This document shows positions 56,892 to 64,000 of a stretch of 64,000 nt of DNA, piece after piece; position 1 is the first letter of the stretch; every line of letters begins with the position of its first letter. Position numbers and translations under genes: made by a program. Location of the stretch: positions 28,816,107 through 28,880,106 of the forward strand of contig CM055094.1 of NCBI GenBank assembly GCA_029204225.1, written 5' to 3'. A model generated the notes under the pieces. That model searched no databases. It saw only the letters and a list, made by a program, of their open reading frames with translations, and was not told the DNA's origin. This stretch comes from Diphasiastrum complanatum. Lineage: Eukaryota; Streptophyta; Lycopodiopsida; Lycopodiales; Lycopodiaceae.

Positions 56892-57032
56892 CTTTTCACA
56901 GATGTGCTCAAGGAGAAAAACATCGTCTAGAGAGTTTCAACGTTATGCACACCATGTATTTTTTTTTGTCACCTCTACCATTGAGCAGTTATAACTTTTC
57001 ACATATGTGCTCAAGGAGAAAAACATCGTCTC
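56830..57032. repeat. Tandem duplication, 101-bp unit
   Basis: AGAGTTTCAACATTATGCAC at 56830 recurs at 56931 (AGAGTTTCAACGTTATGCAC), and both units end AAAAACATCGTCT. A few substitutions and an oligo-T length change separate them. The first unit overlaps the integrase 3' end. Confidence 0.9.
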
Positions 57033-57360
57033 GTCTCAAAATCTTAATAGCACACACTTCCACTAGTACTTGGATATTAGATATGTGTGCATAAGTCAAA
57101 ATGCTCATTTTGATTTCTTCATTGCACACACTTAAGCTACTAGCCAGTGTCGCATGAGTGTGCATAGGTGAAAGTGCTACATTACAATGTTAATGCAAAT
57201 ATCCGGTCTGAAATTTGTAGAAACTAAATCAAATCAAATAATAGAACTTCAACACAATATGCAAAAACAAAAATTGCCATCGTCTTTGTCTTTACAAGAG
57301 TGATATGAATGTTATTTAAATGTCTTACAATAAAGTCCACTTTTCACATTTTAATATACT

Positions 57361-57386
57361 TATTTATATATATTTATATATTTATA

Positions 57387-57438
<52 letters not shown>
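57361..57438. repeat. (TA)n/TATTTA microsatellite
   Basis: TATTTATATA units merge into about 22 TA dinucleotides. Confidence 0.9.
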
Positions 57439-57441
<3 letters not shown>

Positions 57442-58064
57442 TGGCAATATCTAAAAATGCTATGAAAACGTTCATATAGAGATTTTTTATTTTGACATTT
57501 TTTAAATTTGATATATATCAAACCTCAAATATACACCTCCAAAAAAATGTCAAAAGCAAAACCATCCTAAAAATATTTTATAATGCCTCTGAAAATGTCA
57601 GTTCTAAAATAGGCATGATATTGTTGGGTCTTAAATTGATTTAATACCAAAAAAGTCATGTATGCATATGTCTCTACAACCAAATAAAAAAAGTGAAGCT
57701 AATAAACGCAAGGATGGTATGATATCAAAACTCCAAGATGCTTAATACTAATTTACAACACATTTCAAACAATAAAGCTTCACAACAATAATAAAAAAAT
57801 GGCAACATCTATGTTTATTTCTACAAGATGACCAAGAACACTCCAAAAGCATGTGATAGGATACATGAAAGCCAACAATTTGCATTCTCAAACTCACATG
57901 CACAAAGAAGGTAAAGGTTCTCCAAATGTCTCACCTAGCAAATAAGAGCAAAGAATAAAATTTCCTTTATCAGGCTATAACATATGTACAACATATGTAC
58001 GCACAATTTCAAAGTCAATTAAACTCAACAATGCCAATCTTGTAATTGCTACTAACTAAAAGCC

Positions 58065-58066
<2 letters not shown>
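57439..58066. other. No gene recognised
   Basis: AT-rich, no coding motif. Confidence 0.4.

Positions 58067-58123
<57 letters not shown>
58067..58123. repeat. (GA)n microsatellite
   Basis: About 28 GA units. Confidence 0.95.
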
Positions 58124-58129
<6 letters not shown>

Positions 58130-58774
58130 AGGAGCTATCAAGCTCGAGAAAGAATCTGTGGGACAAATTTGCAGTTCAGTATTCACGTGGAACAGCAACA
58201 AAATGACTCAATGTTTGCAAAGGATTGGATTGTTGACCTATTATTTGGGTTAATTTCATTTGTGACAGTGCCCATCAGATGCAAGTAGGAAGTCAAAAGT
58301 TGAAAATGGCAATTTCAAGAGAGTTCTTCTCTGAAAAAATTGGCCTTCATTAAGATGGCTATTGAAACTCATGAGTGATCCAATTTTAGTTGGGTTTTTC
58401 TTTTACAAAGGAGACTAGGATCTTCTTTAGAGATTGGCAACAAGTTGAATCAAGCCAAAATCTTGGCAGATGGAAAACAAAATGTTGAAAAAGCTTTTAT
58501 CCAAGGATTCAATTCTAAATCAAATCAGCTAATGTTCGAAGTGAGGGGAAGAACTACCACACACAATCCTCTCTTGGTGCAAAGTACAAATGACGGTTCA
58601 TAAATAATGGAAGCAAGTTCAAGGTGACCTAGTCATACTCCCACTAGGAAACTAGACGAACTTTGGATTAAGATGCCAACAAGTTATTATTGTAAAAAAA
58701 AAGCTTGCTACAGGGTTTTTCTAGACCAATAATGATGAGGAGACATTATGAGTACGTTGACTTGTGTTGAGTAT

Positions 58775-59145
58775 AAGGCAACTGATCAATGAAGGAACTA
58801 TGAAAGTTAAGTTTTGCATGAGACATGGTACTTTGAACGAACGCTAAGGGACAATTCGTATTAGAATTGGACTAGTGCAAACTTTGGTTGCATGTGTCTA
58901 ATTCAATGATAGCTACTCGAAGCCAAGCGAGATGTACAAATTTTGTTTTAAGTGCAAGGCAATTAACTGATCAATGACAAAACTGTGAAAGTTGTGTTTT
59001 GTACGAGAGACATGGTGCTTCAATCAAATGCAAAGGGATAGTTCATATTCGGATCAAACTCGTGCAGTCTCAACCTCGACGAGTCGATGGTACATTGGTT
59101 TGGTTTAAAGGCAGCTACTCCGAGCCAAGTGAGAACTGCATTGTG
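58775..59145. repeat. Diverged tandem duplication, about 185-190 bp unit
   Basis: Unit 1 (about 58777-58945) and unit 2 (about 58958-59140) share in order AAGGCAA...CTGATCAATGA, CTATGAAAGTT/CTGTGAAAGTT, GAGACATGGT, AAGGGA, TCGTATTAGAAT/TCATATTCGGAT, and GCTACTCGAAGCCAAGCGAG/GCTACTCCGAGCCAAGTGAG. Clearly related but much diverged. No coding function seen. Confidence 0.75.
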
Positions 59146-59160
59146 GAGAATTTAATCCAT

Positions 59161-59226
<66 letters not shown>
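59161..59226. repeat. (GC)n(GA)n compound microsatellite
   Basis: About 7 GC units followed by about 25 GA units. Confidence 0.95.
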
Positions 59227-59228
<2 letters not shown>

Positions 59229-61289
59229 AATGATAATACAAAACACATTTGGATTTTGGTGAATCTTGTTGTGATAGAGGTATACTTTAGCTTTTGTCAA
59301 TATATATTTTAGCTTTTGACCAATAAAACCAACAGAATTTTCTTTAACAAATATGTAGCAATAGTGAAGAGAAAAAAATACACGTGGCATGTTGTGGATG
59401 GTCAAGAGAAACCTGAAACCAGATTCGAAGGCTCACACAAAAGGTTTAATCCTAACCATCCATCTACAACTACTACAAGTATTCTTCATTCGAGGATTGA
59501 CTATCATCTTGTAACACGTCTTGTCGCTCCTGCAGCTCAACCTGCTAATGCCAGTAACCAACCTCCTCATGAAGGATACCGAATATGTGGAGTTCACTTT
59601 ATGCCACAATATACATATAACTAAAATCTTATGAATATCGTGGATGTTTGAATTTTTTTCAAAAGAGGCCTTCAAAATGAGGAGTGAAAACCAAGTTTCT
59701 CATGAAATTAGGGTTTAGGGAGTGGGGGTGTGTGTGTGTATGTGTGTGTTGGACGAGGGCAAGGGAATGGTCTGTGGTGAAAAATCTCAGGTGACATAAA
59801 AGCTTAACATAACTGCACCACCTCAAATACCCTGAATTATAGACGTAGCAGAACACGTTCTACGTTCCAGAACTTTTTTTTTTGGTTAAATATTCAGCAA
59901 AAACAGCTAATATACAGAAAACAAAAAACCAAAGAAAGGTCAAAAAACATTTTAGACTTACTCAAAATTTTACGAGGGATTAAAAAAAACGCTAATAAAT
60001 AAATTTTAATCTGTGTTCCAAAAAAACCCTAACTAAATTTTCCAAAACACAATCTGGATCACATTCTTGAAGACTTGAATTTCCCATTAGGGTTTCCCGG
60101 AATGCAAATTTTTTTTTTTTTCAAACCTGCCAATATGGGTATCATGTGAAAGGATTTCAAAGAGCAATTCTATTGCTTGATTTCAGATAGTTAATCCCCA
60201 ATATCTGCTACTCACTTCAATCAGATACTGAAGCACAGTCACAGAATATATATATCTATATACAGATATATCAACATTGCATGGCATGCTGCAGAACACG
60301 TTCAGGAAATCCCACTAAGGTTTGTCAAAACCTGCACTAAATTTTTTTTTTAATTAATGCTGTTTTTTTATTTTCTTTTAGTGTTTAATTTTTCAGGCAG
60401 TCTAAATTTTTTTCTACTATTCAGGTTTTTCTTGTAAGGTTTTTGTTTTATTTATTTTTTTAAAATTTAATAGCGCTCCAGCCGGTTGTCCGGAACACTA
60501 GTGTCTAGTGTTCCACATGTATGTCATAGTTGTATTGGAACACGTTCAGCTGCAATTATGCAATCAATCTCATTGCAGGGTTGTTTCTCAACAATTGTAA
60601 GGAATGAAAAAGAGCCCATAAAGTCTTGCCTATTTTAAAAAAAACTATAGACCTATTTAAAAAACACTCTACTCGTCAGCATACTCTATATCCCGTCACT
60701 ATTTTATCTCATATGCTTTATTTATCTCACATTTGCACTAGCAATGGTCAGTCAATTTTTCTATTTTTCAGTAGCATAAAGACCTGGCCAAATTAAGTTC
60801 AACTAAATTTTGAGGGCGTTCTGTTGAAAACCCACTATTTTTTCCTTGAATGAGCGAGCCAATACACTTTCCTCCAACATAAAGATCAATATGCATGTAA
60901 AGCCTATGATGTTGCAGCATACTAAAAAGTCCCAGCAACCCAAAATTGGAACCATCATAGAGACTAGATCATATCGAGATGGAACCAAAAAAATATTGAC
61001 CCATATATTCCAACGAAATAGTTGCTCGCACACCAATAAAATATAAGTTCAGATCAAAAGGTTATCACATCGATAGTGTAATGGCGTCAAAGTAACCATG
61101 TGATGATCTCTTTCCGTGGTGTGTACTCCTAAAACTATACAAAATTTGGGTGCCATTTTCATATTATTTCATGCAAAATCTACGAAATCCCAGAACTCGG
61201 TCTCACCCATAATGGTTATCAAGCCTATGGTATTGGAGTATGATTTGATAGTTGCAGAGAAGCTTTTCCGTGTGGTTCTCACGGGTAAC
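59227..61289. other. Non-coding region with a GT tract, short hairpin and repeated GAACACGTTC
   Basis: A short GT tract lies at about 59726-59750. GAACACGTTC occurs at 59851-59860 and 60293-60302, and GGAACACGTTC at 60537-60547. A perfect hairpin GGAACACTAG/CTAGTGTTCC with a 3-nt loop lies at 60492-60514. A 102-codon open stretch at 59316-59624 (+) has no known domain. No gene supported. Confidence 0.5.
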
Positions 61290-61591
61290 CTAACAGAAGC
61301 TTGCAGATTTGAATTTAAGTGGGTACATGAAGGAATTGGAATACTCAAATCGGACAATATCCCCATGTCTCAGAGGCTTTCCACCATTTACTAGACAATC
61401 ATTGTATCCAACTCGCCTAAATATGTTTGGATTAACCAGAGGAGCTGAAGCAAACCAGCCACAATATATGTGAATGTCTGATGGAGCACAGTCTGACATA
61501 CAAGTATTGACTATCTGGACAATGTATTGTGGAATGCCGGAGAAGCCTTCTCGGCTCTGAGATATACTAATATCTTTGTAAGTACAAGTAT
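61290..61591 (-). CDS. TPD1-like terminal exon, copy 1
   Basis: TPD1 (TAPETUM DETERMINANT 1) relatives are small secreted Cys-rich proteins; TPD1 is the ligand of the EMS1/EXS receptor kinase in anther cell-fate control. The exon follows an acceptor CATTTGCAG and opens in phase 1. It reads TCTYKDISISQSREGFSGIP, QYIVQIVNTCMSDCAPSDIH, IYCGWFASAPLVNP, GYNDCLVNGGKPL, YSNSFMYPLKFKSASFC, then TAG. Six cysteines, the CGWFASA box and the FxYxNSFMYPxxFKSAxFC end are family hallmarks. Translated length is about 99 residues. No separate first exon was found in the 570 bp between this exon and copy 2, so it may be an alternative last exon or a partial duplicate. Confidence 0.85.
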
Positions 61592-62161
61592 CTGCAAATG
61601 TACAGCAAAAACAAGTGCATCACTTCAATACCCAAAGCAAGGAAAGAAACAGTTTTTTCAAGTAAACAACAGAGCCAGCTCCATTTGGAAATATTTGCAG
61701 CAAAAAGTAATCACAAACAGATGAAACGGATGATCCCTCCATTTTCTGTAATACAACTCACAATTCTTAGTTGTATTTTATAATAGTTGTTCAGAGACAG
61801 ACGTGCCTGTTAGACAAAGCAGACAAATCACAAGCAATCCCAAATTTCACAACTGCGAGGTAGTAAATTACAAAACACATTCTGACCACCCTGCTCCTTA
61901 CTCAGTCAATCTTAACCTAAAGAACAGCTGAAGAAGAGAACCGGTATCCATAGAATATACTAGAAGTGTCTTACATTAGGTTTGTACATCCAAAGGTGAT
62001 AAAATATACTATATGTGACTTTGTAACTGGTCCAGCATTTATTTGAGAAGGCAGAGTATGCCAACATCTCTAAAGAAACTAATTTAGGTGCTATTCAAGC
62101 ACTATATGTAATTGATCAAAACAACAGTACTGTACACTCTCAAAAAGGACAATCGTAGATC

Positions 62162-62466
62162 CTAACAGAACTCGGCTGATTTGAATCTGATAGGATACAT
62201 GAATGAGTTTGCATAGTGAAATCTAACGACTTCTCCCTGTCGGAGAGGACCACCATCATTAACAAGGCAATCATTGTATGATAGTCGCTTGAATGTTTTG
62301 GGATTAACTAGTGGAGCTGAAGCAAACCAGCCACAGAAGACATGGACATCTGAAGGAGCACAATTAGACATGCAAGTGTTGACTATCTGAACAACAAACT
62401 GTGGGATCCCAGAGGAGGAGCTATCTCGGCCTTGGGTTATGCTAATATCTTTGTTTGAACACGTAT
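62162..62466 (-). CDS. TPD1-like terminal exon, copy 2
   Basis: Same structure as copy 1, after the acceptor TTCTTATTGCAG, in the same phase. It reads TCSNKDISITQGRDSSSSGI, PQFVVQIVNTCMSNCAPSDV, HVFCGWFASAPLVNP, SYNDCLVNDGGPL, YANSFMYPIRFKSAEFC, then TAG. About 100 residues, with all six cysteines conserved. Joined to the candidate exon at 63138-63294 it would give ...RSRRLLAN-TCSNKD, a typical Arg-Arg/Lys-Leu-Leu transition just before the first cysteine in TPD1-like proteins. The total would be about 153 residues, so a signal-peptide exon may still lie upstream. Confidence 0.88.
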
Positions 62467-63137
62467 CTGCAATAAGAAACACATACGAAGGTGCTTCAGT
62501 TGATCAATTGAACTTCATGGAATGCAGCTCAGTCAAAGCAGTCTCACGCGTCTTGAAGCACCAAAAAATCAATAGTTTCAAATGCCACAATACCATGAAG
62601 CTATAGTCACATAATTTAACATCTAATTGACCTCTGCATTGTAACACGATTTTCTGAGATTTACCCCGATGCTTGCATATTCTAGTCAGAAATCACTCAA
62701 GAAGACAACATTTCAGGCATCTAGATTCTACATTTGTCGGAAGGCAAATCAAAAAGCTCACATGCTCACCTCTCAACTCCTTTTAATCAATCAATATCAT
62801 CCAAGGAGATCTCATTTTTATAATTCTATCTTTAACCATAGGCAAAAGAGACTGGGTAGGGCCTACAACACTCACCGGTGAAAATCAAAATCAAAGCTTC
62901 ATAGCAGTATTCCTATAGGTTTCAGATGTCTCTCAGATATTTCAAGAAAGTCTCTGATGCCGCATGCGGAATGTCATCCAGCAATCAACTTACCATCAGC
63001 TATAGGGGAAGCTTACATTTACTCGCGAGCCTCCCAAAGCCTGTCAGCTTTATCAGGAAGCCAGTGCTATTCATTCCAAAAGACATAAAAGTAGAGAAGA
63101 AAACGATAACAATTTTAAGAACTCGGGAGGTGCTCAC

Positions 63138-63294
63138 TTGCTAGAAGTCTGCGGCTCCTAAATCCAGCTCCAACATGTGACACCGAATCGTTAATTCTGT
63201 TCAAAGATCGGTTGGATATAGAAATGCCCGATAAGAAGCCTGAGCTTGAACCTGTAACTAACAGCCGAGGGTCAGTCTCCAATGAGATTTGCAT
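63138..63294 (-). CDS. Candidate upstream exon of the TPD1-like gene
   Basis: Open from an ATG at 63294 (preceded directly by TAA) for 52 codons plus one base, ending at a donor GCAA|GTGAGC. It encodes MQISLETDPRLLVTGSSSGF, SNRSLNRINDSVSHVGAGFR and SRRLLA. The phase (1) fits both terminal exons, producing Asn before the first Cys-containing block. The RSRRLL end resembles the (R/K)(R/K)LL segment before the mature domain in TPD1 relatives. No strong signal peptide is visible, so the true start could be in a further upstream exon and the exon's 5' limit is uncertain. Confidence 0.5.
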
Positions 63295-64000
63295 TTACCA
63301 TGCAGTCACGCTATAAGTTACTGATACCAAAGGCTAGTTACAATAATTTCAGTTCATAAGACGTGCACTCAATCAGACAGTAATTGTGTGGGTAGATATA
63401 TCCAGTGAAAGACGCTGCCTGATCATGGAAAGCTACTTTCAGGAGCAACGAGATGCTGCTACAGACCCAATGATTTTTAAGACTATAAGCTCTACAGAAA
63501 GAACGGCTTCCAATTACTGTTCGCTCAGTAAGTGGTGACTTTTGTACATGTCTGCTCAACGCATGTAAATTTTTAGAAGGACAAGGGGCATAATTCAGCT
63601 TGTCAGTGGACTCTCGTTTACAAAAATCAAATTAGGAAACTTGGAAGTTCAGGAATACACGTACGATAGAAGAAAATAGCGAACTCCATGTGCTTGCAAC
63701 TTTAACACCTTTCAGCAGGAGTCTGAAAGATTAATAACTCAAGCAGCCGTATAGCTGACCACTTTTCTACTACACTCTTCACTGGAAACAGCTTTCATTG
63801 TCAGCCAGAGGTTGATATCCACCAGCCTCTGCTGATGACACCTTCCAATTCACTATACCTCGATATGTATCACGTCATTATTCGTAACATCCATAGCACA
63901 GCTCTTCCACTTTACAGTGGCTGAGTTGTCGTCGGTTTTGTCAACTAGAGAATGTCATTCTTCGTATAACTCACTACGTACCCACAAAGCCCAACAAGTT
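63295..64000. other. No gene recognised; possible 5' region of the TPD1-like gene
   Basis: A - strand open stretch at 63338-63559 has no domain and no good splice link to the exon at 63138-63294. Nothing else was seen to the window end. Confidence 0.35.

Noticed and set aside
59316-59624. 102-codon + strand open frame
   Set aside because: No domain, no splice or promoter context, and ordinary chance length in this DNA.
61600-62160. A separate first exon for TPD1-like copy 1
   Set aside because: No - strand stretch with a phase-1 donor and (R/K)(R/K)LL-like end was found between the two terminal exons.

Overview
This window looks like nuclear DNA of a seed plant. It holds two host loci: an intact intron-containing gene for the RNase P/MRP subunit Pop4/Rpp29 (+ strand), and exons of a TPD1-like small secreted cysteine-rich protein (- strand, right edge). 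Almost everything else is nested LTR retrotransposon DNA and long (GA/CT)n microsatellites. No bacterial operons, rRNA, tRNA or CRISPR arrays were seen. The huge TE-filled intron and the density of GA/CT tracts suggest a large or repeat-rich plant genome; the species cannot be fixed by eye.

Left part (1-7.9 kb). The 3' end of a Tat/Athila-type Ty3/gypsy element (integrase C-terminus at 1-919) is followed by a TAG-rich spacer. A Ty1/copia element with an internal deletion and a perfect 5-bp target duplication is inserted there (2202-4965). Then come a 68-bp-period minisatellite and a decayed post-integrase accessory ORF (5422-6860).

POP4 locus (about 7.9-28.8 kb). Seven coding exons (9297-28751) join without a frame break into a 280-residue protein. 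Intron 2 is 15.7 kb and holds gypsy element A (+) split by a nested non-autonomous LTR element with an acidic ORF (12619-17566, -), then a well-preserved chromovirus, gypsy B (-, 20096-24425). Intron 4 is of GC-AG type. Intron 5 holds another decayed gypsy integrase.

Middle (29-42 kb). Microsatellites, a hAT transposase C-terminus in pieces, a tandemly duplicated LINE 3' fragment interrupted by a gag zinc-knuckle fragment, a copia integrase fragment, a second accessory ORF (38626-41430, -) and a tandem array (41.6-42.2 kb).

42.2-52.5 kb. A nearly complete but mutated Tat/Athila-lineage gypsy element on the - strand: LTR, tRNA-type PBS, leader, gag, protease, RT/RNase H, integrase, a spacer, then a large accessory ORF after pol. 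A short motif of the GGCGAAGGTT/AACCTTCGCC type recurs, in both orientations, in its two non-coding spacers.

Right part (52.5-64 kb). A 182-bp CT tract, AT-rich DNA, a copia integrase fragment, tandem duplications, and the TPD1-like exons. Two paralogous terminal exons in the same splice phase (61290-61591 and 62162-62466) lie downstream of one candidate first exon.

The most unusual material is the set of three post-integrase accessory ORFs with a common layout (globular N-part, Ser/Thr/Pro-rich linker, coiled coil), the Tat spacer motif, the acidic-ORF LARD-like element and the duplicated TPD1 terminal exon.
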